Shown piece by piece: positions 37,442 through 49,909 of a stretch of 64,000 nt of DNA. Where the stretch lies: the NCBI GenBank assembly GCA_013399875.1, contig VXAZ01001738.1, positions 159,086 through 223,085 on the forward strand, given 5' to 3'. The stretch comes from Gymnorhina tibicen. Lineage: Eukaryota; Chordata; Aves; Passeriformes; Artamidae. The position numbers and the translations under genes were made by a program. The notes beneath the pieces are model-generated. The model saw only the letters and a list, made by a program, of their open reading frames with translations, searched no databases and had not been told where the DNA came from. How positions within the stretch are numbered: the first letter of the stretch is position 1; each line of letters begins with the position of its first letter.

Positions 37442-40234
37442 CTTTGGTTGAAAGGAAGCTGATGCCCATCCTGAAGGCTCATTTAATATCTTATCAGACA
37501 CATCTTGAAGTCAACCCTTGCAAGAGCCACTGGATGATATCTGACATTGCTGTGTGTCTGTCCCTAACAAGTGTGCTTGGCCATTTGGTCTGCTATGCTC
37601 TTCTGGCTGTCCTGCCTGCAGATGCCATGCAACTGCAAAAGCAGGTGACCATTCCTGCTGCATGGGCTTTGAAAGGGACTTCAGGACAGCTTCTCCATGG
37701 TCAGGATGGACTCAGCTCCTTCTGGTTTGTCTCACCAGCTCTTGTCCCAAAAGGAGGCACCCACTGTGTTCAGCAGTTTGCTAGCTGACACATGGGTCTG
37801 CAATCCTGAGCAGAGTCCTTTCCTTTCTGTGCACAGTCTGACCCTGGGCTGGCCTGCAGGCTGTGCAGGAGAGTGCAGGAGGCTTGAAAAATGCAGCGCC
37901 CTGTGTGTGACTCAACAGAAACATGAAGATGCTTTTGAAGAAAGGAAGGACCCAGCTGGGCAACAGATGGAAAACAGGAAAAGGAAAACAAGCAATAACT
38001 AGAAAGATTGCCAAGTGCTGTCATGGCCTAGGGCAGATCCCAGTTGTCCAAGCTGATCTGTCTCAGTGCAGTGCTGATGCCAGCAGGGAGCAAAGCTTGC
38101 TTTCAGATGTACACACCAGAAACAGCACTGCTGGACTGTTAGAGCACAGAAATGGGATCTGGAGTCCTTGCTGCTGTTGGTATTTGCTCTAACCTCAGGC
38201 AAGTCACATCCCTTCTTGATGTCCATTCCCTTCTGCAGCACATGGGAGAAACCTGCCTTCCCAAAGTGCTACCATCATCCTGCATGGATATTGCCAAGTG
38301 TGAGAGGCACCACTGATAAGACAGCTCTGCAAGCAGGATGTTAATACCATGCTCTAGAAATTTAATTCCTATTTTCAAAGTACTACTCTTCTTTCCTTCT
38401 GTTTACCGTCTTCTGATGTTGCTCACACATCAGAAGGCAGCGGGGTGGAGGTTAGTACAGAGGTTAAACATCTCTGGAGAAAGAAGTTTGTCAAGGATAT
38501 GTTATTCAGTTACTTGGCAGCTGACTCTTGCACAACTGGCTTCTGCGTTTGCCTGCTCCCACAGGGAACATGTACAAAGATTTGGTGGCCCAACAGCACC
38601 ATCCACTGATAGCAGAACTAAGGAATTTAGGAGTGCAGCTTGGGATGGTGGGTGGTGATGAAGGGGAACAGAGAATCAGAAGGCTCATTTTTGGGATATT
38701 CCCACGAGAGTTTCATGCTCTTGCTTTTAGCAACCATATGTAAACTGGTGGTTTGGCCTGGGCTTCTCCTTTCCTTTTCCATTCTCACTTCAAACCCACC
38801 TGGGGTATTGCCACTCTTACCTAGAATGCCGTAGGCTTTGGCACCTGGCTGCTGCTTGGCTCAGCAAGCTTGGGCTGCATGTTCAAAAGCAACATCTGCG
38901 TTGAGGAGCAGTGCCACAGGGCTAGCTGGGAAGGCATGGGAAGGTCTTCATTTTAAGCTGCTTTTCACCTCTAGGCATACTTGTCACTTCCTTTCAAGGC
39001 TCAGCTGTGAGAGGGATTGCTCCAAACCACATCTCATCAGACAAACCCACCTTTGTTACAGAACCACACAAGACCTGAAGCAGAAAGGCCAGGAATTTAG
39101 CACACAGGGAAATACTGTGGCCTGGGATTACCTACAGAAGGTCAGTGGAGATATCTCACAGGGGCTGTGGTCCGTATTTTAACTTCCTGTATTATGCAGC
39201 TGAGCTGCTGCATTGCTTCCCAAAAATTACAGCTCCGTCCCTTCTTTTGCCCCACTTGACATTGCTGGCAGTCCCAGGATGACAGCAGCTGAGTGCTGCC
39301 TGCCTGAGCGCTGCTTTGACAGCTTGCTGGGGAGGCAAAGGCTGGGACTGACTGAGATCACACAGAGCACAGCCCCATGGCCCACGCAAGCATGCAGCAA
39401 ACCATGTCACAGAGCAGCACAGACACTGGCAGGACAGGTGGCAGCTTTCCCTGGTGCTTCAGGAGAGCAGCTTCTCCCATTGCTTTACAGACCCATTTGC
39501 CACTGGTGGTGACCTTGAGCCTTTTACTTTCTCTAAAAAGCTGCTCCAGCAAAAGAAGGAGTTGCTCCTGTAAAGTGCCCACCTCGCTGATGGTGCTTGG
39601 CCTGTGGAGGTGTTTCCATAATAACAAATGGTGATACCGGTGGTGGGACTGGATCAGGAAGGTACAAAATAAACCTCGTTAAAATGTGACTCACACTGTC
39701 ACTGGAAAGCAGAGCAGCAGGCACCAGGAAAAGAAAAGGCCACTGAAAGTCCATGCTAAGTCCCATAGCTGCTGAGATATTTACCCTCCCAAGCAGCATT
39801 TCTCCCCTAGCTGCCCATGCAGCTGTCCCAGGTGAGCTCTCTGGGAAGCACTCCTCTTCACCCAGGCTGCCTTCTTGCTTCTGCAACCTAAATAAGCTGG
39901 AACTCCATTTGTTACCCACCTTCCTCAAGCCTCCATGATTTGGGAGACAACAGTTTGTTGAGAGATGTAATACAGACACATGGAAAGAGCTGAAAAACTT
40001 GGGCAAGCACTCTTCATGACAGACCTTCATATCCATCCCCAGTTCACAGATTTGTTTGTTCAGTTTCTTTGCATGGAGAAGCTGCGGTAGCAGCTGTGTT
40101 CAGCTTGTGTCTGTCCTAAGACAAACCCCAAGCAAAAGTCAGGCCAGCTGTAGGTCAGTGAACATTGTGGGGTGAGAGTCAGATAGGAGGCTGGGATTTC
40201 TCTTCACCCTCATGAAGGCTGTGGGGCTGAGGAT

Positions 40235-40261
40235 TCACCAGGTTTGTGCAAAACCTGGTGA
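40235..40261. repeat. Perfect 11-bp hairpin
   Basis: TCACCAGGTTT (40,235-40,245) and AAACCTGGTGA (40,251-40,261) pair exactly around a 5-nt loop (GTGCA). GGAT before and ATCC after extend the stem across a single bulged G. Confidence 0.85.
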
Positions 40262-41880
40262 GATCCAGCCCACCGAGCCGGATGCGTTCACCCTCCTGAC
40301 GTCAGTGCTGTGGGTCCAGGTGTGCAGAGTGGGTCCCAGACCTGCCAGCCCACACGCTCCTGGTGTGGGCTGGAGTCCTGCAGCAGAGGCCCTGGTGGGG
40401 AGCCTGTTGGCTCTGCTCTTGCTGCACTGGGGCAGGGCACTGTGAGACACTGGTGGGGCTGTAGTTCTGCCAGGAGAAAGACTCTGGTGGAGGATGAAGT
40501 CTTTGCAGGGGAGACAATTCAGAAAGTTGGGTTTTTCCCCTCCCCTTTTTGCACTTTTTAAACTATTTTTACTCCTTCCACAGAGGTTATTGAACCTTCA
40601 GTTTAATAAGGGAGATGAGCTGCCATTAAATAGGTTTCTGAAGGGTCTGAAAGCAGGTGCTGGCTGGCGCGCAGAGCCGGTCTGTGCCTGATGTGATTTC
40701 CAGACCTCATTGTCCAACCTGTAGCAGAGTCACCCCATGAGCTGGGCGAGGACTGGGGTGGGAAGGTCAGCATTGGCCATCATGCCAAACAGGCATGGCT
40801 TCCCAAACTGAAGAAGAATCAGACCAGGAAGTGGGGGAAGGAGCAGCAGCAGTAGAAGGATAGCTAGTTGTCACAGGTAATCTTCGGTATCCGTGTCCAG
40901 TGGTTAGTCCTAGAATCGCAAGCCTTGTTATATTGCACACACGTCCTCTTTCCACTCCCCTTTTCTCAAAGCAGCCGTCGCCTTTCCTCCCCCTGCCCCA
41001 TGCACTAGTGATGAGCATCAGAGGCAGTTGCACCAAAGTGATTCTCAGCCCAGTTCTGCATCCCCCTTTCCCATCCGAACCCAAGGCAACCCGGACAGTT
41101 GTTGGCTGTCACAAGTCTAGTAATTCCAGTTGGGTTTCTTTCCTTGTGTACCATGGCTTCCTTCCCACGCACTCTAGCAGGGCAGTACAGGAGGCTCTGA
41201 TCATGTCCCAAGAAGTTTCTTTGCCCCCAGCAGCACCTTGCAGACATGCACCTTACTGGGAATGTACTGGGTCGATGCTGGTGAGATCTGGCACTGCCGA
41301 TCTTGAATGGGTGGCAGCTGATGGGGATCCACCCAAGGAAGTTGTCAGAAAGTGGCTACTGTCCCTTTTCTTTTCTTTTTTGAGGGAGAGGGGGATTTTT
41401 TGGCATTACAATTATTGTCCATCTTCCAGTGGCCAAGTTCTGGGCTGCATTAATAATTGGGGTTCATTGGCTGTCCAGGCAGGTGTGGAGCTTTGCAGGA
41501 ACCTTAGTAGCAAATGTCCTGCCTGATTCTGGAGCTTGGGTACAGGATGGGTTTCTTCCATGCTGGCAAAGTACTTTCAGCAGGCTCCAGATGGACACTT
41601 CTAGCAGACAGAGAAACAGCACTCCTCCAGGTCCGGATCAAATCTGCACTTCCATTTTGTGTCCTCAGCGTGGAAAAAAATCAAGTTAAGCAAATGCCTT
41701 CCAGGTCTCCATTCCCCCGTGTGGTGCCTGGCACCCCAGGGGAAGAGATGGTGGGAGGCATTTCAGGGTCACCAAAAGCAAGATCCTTTTTGGATTTATT
41801 TAATGGAAATACATTTCAGGACGGGAGACCTCCCGACCTTTGTGTTAATCTCAAGAGCAGGAGATGAATTTCTGGCTGTC

Positions 41881-42425
41881 CTTGCATATAGTGAAATATA
41901 GCTGAAACAGCCAAACGCAAATAGAGTTAAATGTAGGGTTTGACCTGAATAACCTTTTAATTAGGAAGATAAATTTGTTGTAGCTTGACCTTAGTCCTTG
42001 TTAGGAACCTGCTAATCATTTGACATGCAGAGTGTATTAATGCTGCACTTAACTTGGCCATTGTTTTTTTTATCTGGTTTTGGGAGATTTTTCACTCCCA
42101 AAGCATCAATCTGCATCTTGTATGGGTTTTCTTTTGTTTTCTTTTTTTCCCATTCAGATCATGTAGCACACTGTTGTACTTTTGTTCCCGTCTGTGTAGA
42201 GTATTGCCTTAAACAGATCAGTTGTGTTATGGTTTGTTTTGGGTTTTCTCTTTTCTACCATCAGTTTTATGCATTAATTTATTTTGAAATGTGGGGGTTT
42301 TTTTCAAAAACATGAAAAACGTGTATAATATTTTTTTTTTAACATTTCCATTGCAGTATTTATCATTGTTACTGGTTGTGTGTAGTGTAACGGAATTAAT
42401 GATATTAAAAAGCATACATATGAAA
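41881..42425 (+). terminator. FAM219A: Candidate distal 3' UTR end of FAM219A
   Basis: This AT- and T-rich block contrasts with the GC-richer DNA on both sides and looks like the end of a conserved vertebrate 3' UTR. It contains long T runs, TTGTACTTTTGTTC-type U-rich words, and an ATTAAA signal at 42,404-42,409. If it belongs to FAM219A, the 3' UTR would be about 9 kb. It could also be intergenic DNA. Confidence 0.35.
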
Positions 42426-45400
42426 ACCAGCCTGACAGCCTTTTTTTTTCATTGGAGCAAACCAGGGCAAGGGGGTGTGGACTTCACCAGCTCCTCTGAG
42501 CACCCAGCAGTCACAGGTACTGAAACCAGGGGTGCAGCCTTCACGCAATGGCCTGCTGGGTCCCAGAAACAGTGGCTGCTGTGAGCTGTGTGAATGGCAG
42601 AGGTAAATATTCCAGGACTGGCCACCAACGTTTGGGAAACACAAGTCCCCAAGGCAGCAGGAAGGCACACAAGGCTGGACCCAGCCCCTGCATCTGGCCT
42701 GCGAGAAGCAGAAAGAACTGCTGCACCTGTACGACACCAATGCGTGAAATAACCTTTTCTCCAGCCTTGAAGCTGCTCCGCCCCTCAAAGCTGTTGGCAC
42801 AGGAACCAAGCCCTGATTTGAAAGTCCAGCGCCAGCAGCCAGCAGCTGGAAAACCTGTGGACCACCAGGGACAGCGGACAGCCATGGAGGCCGGTGGCTC
42901 ATGCTGGCAATAAATTCAGTGCAGGATTAGTACCCCCTCAAAAGAGGCTTGGACTCCACCTCTCTGCAGAGTGGCACCCACCAGACATGTGCCCTGGGGT
43001 TCTCCAAAGCCAGGGAGCTGGGGCAGGGGTAGGCACTGCAGTGTCCACGCTCCCCTCCCAGCCTCCCAATGACTCTCTGGAGGGGATGGGGCTATGGAGA
43101 GCCTAAACCTGGCTTAACAGAGACCAGTGGGGTGTGAAAATCAAGGGCAGCTTGTTTTCTTGTTTTCTAAGGGCACAATAATCACTTTTGTCAAGAGCCA
43201 CTCAGGCACACAGCAGCCTGTCCAGCAGCAAACCAAGAAGGGCTCTGCAGCCCTTCAGAGGCACAGTTTGTCAAGATGGGTGTGGGGCTGCACCCATGGA
43301 TCTGCCAAAAGGAGGCAGCAGAGGAGCTGGAACCAGGAGCACAGCAGGGCTCTGAGTTGTCACTGTGTTAGGGGCCAGAGCAGAGCAGGGCTTGGCTTGT
43401 CCCCATCTCTGCAGGGGCAGGGACCTCTGCTCAACTCCCCAGCTTTGGAAAAAGCAAACCCAGTTCATGCAACTCCCACTCTGGCATGACCCAGCTGCCT
43501 CTGCTCTGAGATGGATGATTGCTCACTCTGATTGCAGAGCCCATTACTCAGGATGGAACAGCAAACAAGCCACACAGGATCACCTAAATCCAGCTTTTAA
43601 TTAAAAAGGAGAGACAGAGCAGGCAATTATTTCCCTGGATACCTCATCAGGCTGGGGCAGCTGTGCTGGTGCTGTGCAACAGGCATTGGCTGCACTGGTG
43701 TGAGGCTCTGTGCCTGCAACTGGATTGCTGTAGGATTTCCAAGGAAATACAGGAGAAAGGGGCTGGAAAAGCCGCAATGACTCCTCCCAAAATAAAAGTA
43801 TCCTGACTGGGACCAGCTTAAACTATTTCCTACCATTGTTAAGGTAGCTGCTGGCAGGAGGGGAGGGAGCTGGGAGCCAAGCCAAAGCCAGGAGGGTACA
43901 GCCCAGGAGGGATGTAGGCAGGAATTGCATTCAGGGAGCATGGCTGTGGGACTGACAGAAAGCCACCAAATTCCACTGCTCCCATTCTATGGCATCACTG
44001 ATCACATAAGCGTCACCCTGGGATGCAAGTGCCCAGACCCACACCTGTGCCAGCAGGCTGCATGTTCGTCTTCTCTAAAAAAAACCAGGTGCCTCAGCAG
44101 CACTTGCACCCAACTCTTGACTGCTCGCCATGCTCAGTCAAAAAGTCCATCCAAAAGCAGGCTCCACAGGAGCTCTGGAAAGAGAACAAGTTAGTAACAC
44201 AGATAAATGCAGCAGGAGGAGGAAACTTTGGGGTTTCTACATCTACCAAGTTGCAGATGCAGGAGGGTGGCACAAGGACTCAGAGGGTGCCTTGCAGTAT
44301 CTCTGTATTGAGGGGGTGTTATGCTCCCTGACCAGGAAAGTATTAGACAGCCCATGGCATGTGCTCACTGATTTGTCCCCTGGAGCTGCATCCTGCAGTG
44401 GCTTTGGACTCTCAGAGCTGGCAATCACCAGCAGAAGCTCTCACGTGTTGGCCCTGTCCATGGGTGGGTTTCAGAGTATGCCAGGCACAGGATCAACTGA
44501 AGAAGGAAAACTGAGGCAGTGACAGAGCTCATGCCAGTGCTTCTTTGTGACCTGGTGATGATGGGTGGCTCTGAGAGCTGCTGCAACACAGTCCCCAGGC
44601 TCAGATGAGTTCCAGCTGGTGGGTCTTTCACACCAGGAAGATCATGTGAAGGGCTGGGGGGAGTTCTGAGCACCAAAAAATCCCTCCCAGCCCTGGTCCT
44701 GCAGGAGGAGGGATCCCTGAGCCGAGGCCCCACTCAAAGGGTGTCTGTGGGACACAGCTTTCCCCTTACAGGCTAAGAAGGTCACCAGCACTGAGGCAAA
44801 GCTCTCTGCAAACCAGCTCATCTCCTGCAGCCTCATTACCATGTGCATTATAATGAGGGAGTGAGCAGAGGGCATGGAGAGGGACGTCACCACTGTGCAG
44901 GACAGAAATAGTGCATGCTACCGACCAGAGCACCCTTCTGCTGCATGAAACCCAGCCCTCACAGGCCTTGCCAGCTGTAGGACATTGGTACAGTCCTGTA
45001 ACTCCCTTCCCAACCTCTGCTTGCCCCATTCCTGGCAGTCCCAGGGCAGTCTCCCCATCTCCCACTAGGCAAAGTGCTCAGATGCCTATGGACACCCTAG
45101 ATGCAGGGGCAGAGGAGCCAGTGATGCCATCCTCAGGCCCCTGGTTTTGGATGAGTGGGGAGCTTAGGGAGAGGATCACAGTGCTGCTATGACCCCCAAG
45201 GGAGGCTTGATGCTCAGATCTCCAGCTGCATTTATACCATTAGATCCTGCCTGGTAATCGGCTTCATCGTGTGCCCTGGTGGCTGTGAAGGCAGATGCTG
45301 CCACATGGCATGGGTGTTTCTTCTCAATCCCTACTGTCTGTAGGGATTAACAATGCCCCTGTTACAAAATCCATTGAGCCAAGGTCAGCCCAAGCAGCTG

Positions 45401-47277
45401 ATTGGGGTGGCAATGCAGGAACACTACAGGAACACCATCAACCATCAGCCCCGCTACCTATCAGCCTAAGAAGAACTAGTTGTCCAGGTCCAAAGGTTCT
45501 GCCAAGGTGCCTGCTGTCCTTCTGTGTCACAGAGGGCATATCTCCATGGGGTCGGGGGACTGATGGTGCTGGCAGTGGCTCTGTTCATCCCCTCTTTGCA
45601 TCTTGTGTTCTCCTCCCAGTGCCAAAGAGATGCTCCCTCAGTATATGTGCCTGTGGCTTTGCCATGGCCATCCATCTCCTCCCTGGACTGAGGCTGTCCC
45701 TGTCCCAGGGATGTCTGCACATCCTGAGGGTTTTGACTTCCAGTGGCCCATGAATACCTCCTGGTGGTAAGTGCTGCTGGAGAATACTCTCCTGGTGCCC
45801 CATAGTCCCCAGGGACAAAGGCTGCATGGGCAGGGACAAGTGGCCAATGAGCTGCAGCTGGTGTGTGTCACCTCTATGACAGATCCTTCACAAAGCCAGA
45901 TTTACTCCCAAGATGGGTGTTTGTATGCATGGTCTCATGCCATGCTTGGGACTGTACAACACCTGAAATCCTGCTGGCATCCCTGAGCACAACTGCATCT
46001 AGCTTAGCATCTCCCAGATTTTGGGGCCACATCAGTGTTTCTTGTGCTGCTCTTGTATTTTCTGCTGTTATTGTGTGCTCTGCTTACCAAGAATGTGTTC
46101 CTTGGCCACACTGTTTGTTATCTGTAGTAATCAGCCCTGTCCTTCACCCACTGCAGGTCTGGCAGCACCTTTTAATCCCCACATGTTTACTTTTAAGATG
46201 TCCCTGTTGCTGAAGCAGCTTTTTTCAGCCCTGGGCAGAGGACGGAAAAGACACTGTTCAACCAGCACAGTCATTGCCCTGCTACTGCATCAAATCCCCA
46301 GGGGCCAAAATTAGGTGTGAGACTTAGCAGAAAACATGTGATTGGCTTTAAATTCCTGAGATCAGAAACTAAAACCCAGCAACAAGAAGAATAAACAGGG
46401 AGCACTGGATTCCCCATATATGTCCCTATGCCTGAGCCTCAAAGAGAAGTTTCTCAAGGTCTTCTCCACTAAGAAACAGGAATATTTTCCTCAGTTGACA
46501 TGGGTCTGGTAATGAGAATTTTAAGAAAATGACCATGCAAGAGAAAGTGGTGTTCGCAGGCAGGGAGACCCACTGGAAATGGCTCACTGAGATGGCAATG
46601 CCAGAGTACATTAGTTTGTCTCAGAGGGTTACTTTGCCCCATGGCACTGGTGAAGGGCAAAGGTCGTCTTTCATTAAAGCTAGCTTGGGCAATTGTTCCC
46701 CTCAGACCCTTTCCCACAGTCTGGGGAAGTTCCTGGGAAAGGGGGAGAAACTTCATCAACTGCTGGTTTGGTGGGCACTTTAACAGCCCTTGCAGGCTGG
46801 TGCCCTCCCACCATGCACAAGCTGGAGACCGAGAAAGCATGCGAGGGAAAGCTCTCTGAGCATAGTAACACAGCCAAAAATAGAAGCAGTCATTGACACC
46901 CGTGTTTGTCGGCTTCATGCTGGGCTGCTGAGGACGTGCTTGCTTTTGGCAAGTTGTCCAGGAAGAGCTGCCATCCATCTGGGATACTGAGCACTGACAC
47001 AGGCTAAATAAGGAGGGGTACTTTGAAAGCAGCACATAATTAATGAGGGCATGAAATGCCCTTGTCTGACTACGATCTGAGAGCACAGTGCCAGGGGGCA
47101 ACACCACCTGGGCCCCTCCATGTGTGCTGCTGATCATAAATCCATGGCACTGTGGTCCTCAAGGGGGAGGATGGTCCAACACAGAGCCATCTGAGGACCC
47201 ACATTCCAGTGGGGCAGCAGCCTGCCGTGCTGTGCCCACACCAAGCAGTACCCCAATCCTCCTGGGAGCAGGGAAAA
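42426..47277. other. Intergenic region, nothing recognised
   Basis: GC-moderate DNA between FAM219A and the minisatellite. In human, C9orf24 (SPMIP6) lies in this interval; I looked for its Trp/Tyr-rich motifs in the translated frames and saw none. The 222-codon minus-strand ORF at 46,469-47,137 has no recognised motif and no splice context. Confidence 0.6.
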
Positions 47278-47533
47278 CCCCATGAAACCCTATCCCAGGC
47301 TAAAACCATCCTATTAAAAGCATGTCCCAGCCAAAAAGCATCCCATTGAAAAACCTGGCCCGGTCCAAAAGCATTCCATGACAAACCCATACCAGTCCCA
47401 AAGCATCACATGAAGAGCCCAGCACGGCCCAAAGGCAACAATTAAAACTCTGTCCCAGCCCTAAGGCATCCCATGAAAACCCTGTCCCAGCTCCAAAGCA
47501 TCTCATGAAAACCCCATCCCGACCCAAAAGCAT
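47278..47533. repeat. 32-bp minisatellite, about 8 copies
   Basis: Eight consecutive diverged units of 31-33 bp follow a pattern like CCCATGAAAACCCTGTCCCA then GCCCAAAAGCAT. Boundaries fall near 47,309, 47,341, 47,374, 47,406, 47,437, 47,469, 47,501 and 47,533. A degraded ninth unit runs on toward the assembly gap. The repeat makes a repetitive Gly/Trp/Phe-rich minus-strand ORF that is not a gene. Confidence 0.9.
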
Positions 47534-47632
47534 CCCGGCACAGCCCCGCCAGCGCCAAACCCCGATCCCCCCATCCCAGCCCCAGGGGTACCCCATCCCC
47601 ACGCACCCCCAGACATCCCCAGCGGCTCCAGC

Positions 47633-47681
47633 NNNNNNNNNNNNNNNNNNNNNNNNNNNNNNNNNNNNNNNNNNNNNNNNN
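47633..47681. other. Assembly gap (49 N)
   Basis: A run of 49 N lies between the minisatellite and a very GC-rich block. True missing length is unknown. Single N also occur at 47,867, 51,653 (end of a T run) and 54,956 (inside MYORG). Confidence 0.99.
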
Positions 47682-47900
47682 GGGGGGCCGGTCCAGGGCG
47701 GGAGCCCGGGCGGGAGCCGGGGCGGGGCGGGCAGCGCCCAACCCCGGAACCGTGCTCAGCCCCGCGCCCGGAGCCCCCCGGGCCGGCAGACCCGGCCATG
47801 GCCCGGCGGTGCCGGTGAGTGAGCGGCTCCCGGGGCTGCGCTTGGGGCGGGGGGCGCAGCACCGGCNCAGAGCTTTGCCCGGATCTTGGGGTGCGAGCCC
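47682..47900 (+). promoter_or_regulatory. MYORG: CpG island with Sp1 boxes and candidate MYORG first exon
   Basis: This block is extremely GC- and CpG-rich, with GGGGCGGGG-type Sp1 boxes at 47,719-47,731 and a G-quadruplex-prone series of G runs (47,696-47,731). A good splice donor, GCCG|GTGAGT, lies at 47,814/47,815, shortly after a Kozak-like GCCATGG at 47,795-47,801. It is a plausible TSS and non-coding first exon for MYORG, whose last exon starts at 54,644. The left side is lost in the gap. It might serve another transcript instead. Confidence 0.5.
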
Positions 47901-49909
47901 TCCCACCCCAAGGTCCGCAGAGACCCCGCAAGTTCTCCGATGGGTGGGAGTCTGGTTGCCCGGAGATGAACAGAGCCGGGAGACACGTCCCCGGCACGAC
48001 TCACAAAGTGCAGCTCCAACTTTTGCCTTGATAAAGATGTTTGGTAGTGAAAACTTTGCAGGTGGGTCTAAGCAGCTCATTGTGCTCTGTGCTGGGTTGG
48101 GTTTGGAGTGGGTTTTGGGACAGCTCCGCCATCGCTGGCCATGGCAAGGAGCGGCCAGAGCTGTGTTGGAAAGCACACATGCTTCTTCCCCTTTTCCCCC
48201 CTTACCACCTTGGGATACTCATGATGTCCAAAGGGCAAGTGCCTGGCACAGCAGACACCCACAGCCCAGTGGAGAATGATGCTTGTGAGGCTGTGTCTGC
48301 GTGGCTGGATCTGCACATGGAAGAGCTGCAAGGGAGCACTTAAAGGGATTGGTGACAGCATTTGGGCCAAGGTTGTCCAGAGTCACTGACTGTTGGATAC
48401 AAATTCCGGGACTTGCGTCAACAGCCCAGCATCATGAGCCATCCACAGCTCTCTGGAGCTGCCAGTGCCTGGAGATTCATGGTGACTCGATGGCTGGAAA
48501 ATCGGCAGGGCTGTGCCAGAGGGACATGCTTAGGTTTCCGTTTCTCCCCCATATCGTGTTGTAGTGCTGGGATGTTGGAGTGGGCTCAGGTTTCAGCCTG
48601 CATCAGCATCCCAAATGCTGAGCACGCCCAAAGCACTGAGTCAGCTCTTTGAAGAAAGAATCTGGGTGGACAAAACAGGGCACTGGGTCCCACTTATGGG
48701 GTGGTTTGTCTTGGAGGACAGAGATGAGCAGCGAGTGAGATTGACACCCGCTTTGGGAAGAAGCTGTTGGAGTGGTGGGGTGGTGGATGACACCCGTCTT
48801 GTACCAGCTGGAGTTGGGCAGGGGGGCCAACAGACAGTGGCAAAGACACCAAAATCTTTGTGGCTCTGTATCTTATATGGCAAAAGTGGCACATGAAATA
48901 AGCCAATAGCACCACTATTTGGTGTTCTGCTTTTGCCACTGTTGGGCATGAGATCTGATGGCCCTGCGGGTGCTGAAGAGCTTATTGCTGGGCTCAGGGT
49001 TACCCCATGGACCACAATTTTGGAGCCGGGCTCCCTCCAGCTCCCCCAGAGCCTGTAGGACTTCTCCAAGATGGACAGAGATATGTCCTTAAAGGGAGAG
49101 CCTTGGAGCTTTCTCTCTCTCATGTCCAGTGTACTTTGGTACAAGTGGACCAGGAGGATTCATTTTGTTTTAAAGTCTCCACAAATCTTTGCAGCTCAGA
49201 TAAATTCAGGCTCCCTGATCTGCCTCCAGGCAGAGGAAAGAAAAAGCCTCTGCTCATGGTTTAGTCATGAGACGAAGGCACCACGAACTGTGTGTAGGCT
49301 TAAAGTGAAAACCCAGTTTATTAACCCTCATCTTGGTAATTAGCATGGGGTGAAGAACAAAGAAAGATGATATTGTAAAGAGGGAATTGTCAGGGGTGTT
49401 AAATAGTAAGTTGTCTGCTGCCTGAATTGGTTCCCTGTGGCTGCTTTTTATTCATGGTCAAACACTGGATGAGGTGCCTAAATGAGTTTGGAGCATTGCT
49501 TGACACTGGAAACTTTAAAGGACAAAACTGGGCTGCAAAGTCACGATTCCTGTAATAAAGGTGAACGTATTTAAGGGTGGGCAGAGCTAATGCCACAGCT
49601 TCAAATCTCCTGCCTCCTCTCGCAGACGGAGCGAGGTGCTGGCAGCCTGTCTGCTCTTTGCAGATGAGCTCCGTGTTCACATGGCCACCTTGGATTTGGG
49701 GTTTATCCTCCGGGTGCTCAGTGCTGTTTAATGCTATCTTACAAACCAGCCAGCAGCAGTGGGGCAGCTTGTTTCTTTTCACACAAGGCAGCCTCATTAC
49801 TCTTCTGGATCATGACTGTGCTTAAAACGACAAGATTTGGGGAAGAAAAATCACCCCAAACCTTGTGTTGGATTTTAGTCTTTTTTTCATTTTGCTTTCT
49901 GATTCTGGC
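47901..49909. other. Region between two CpG islands, unassigned
   Basis: About 2 kb with no recognised exon, repeat family or RNA gene. If the 47.7-kb island is a MYORG promoter, this is intron. Confidence 0.5.

Larger units (their letters stand above)
36766..41880. other. FAM219A downstream region, mostly unassigned
   Basis: No gene recognised. It includes the GATA hairpin (37,232-37,257), AATAAA words at 37,436 and 39,668, and an 11-bp hairpin at 40,235-40,261. The longest ORF (40,900-41,526, + strand) shows no known motifs. Part or all may be FAM219A 3' UTR. Confidence 0.5.

Noticed and set aside
40900..41526. 208-codon + strand ORF
   Set aside because: Low-complexity composition, no family similarity recognised, and possibly part of a long UTR.
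42302..42345. T runs suggesting a retroposed poly-A tail on the minus strand
   Set aside because: No processed pseudogene sequence or target-site duplication is visible beside them; they fit a U-rich 3' UTR better.
46469..47137. 222-codon minus-strand ORF
   Set aside because: No recognised domain, no splice or promoter context, and several other open frames overlap it, as expected by chance in GC-moderate DNA.
47442..48176. 244-codon minus-strand ORF across the gap
   Set aside because: It runs through the N gap, the minisatellite and a CpG island, so its openness has no meaning.
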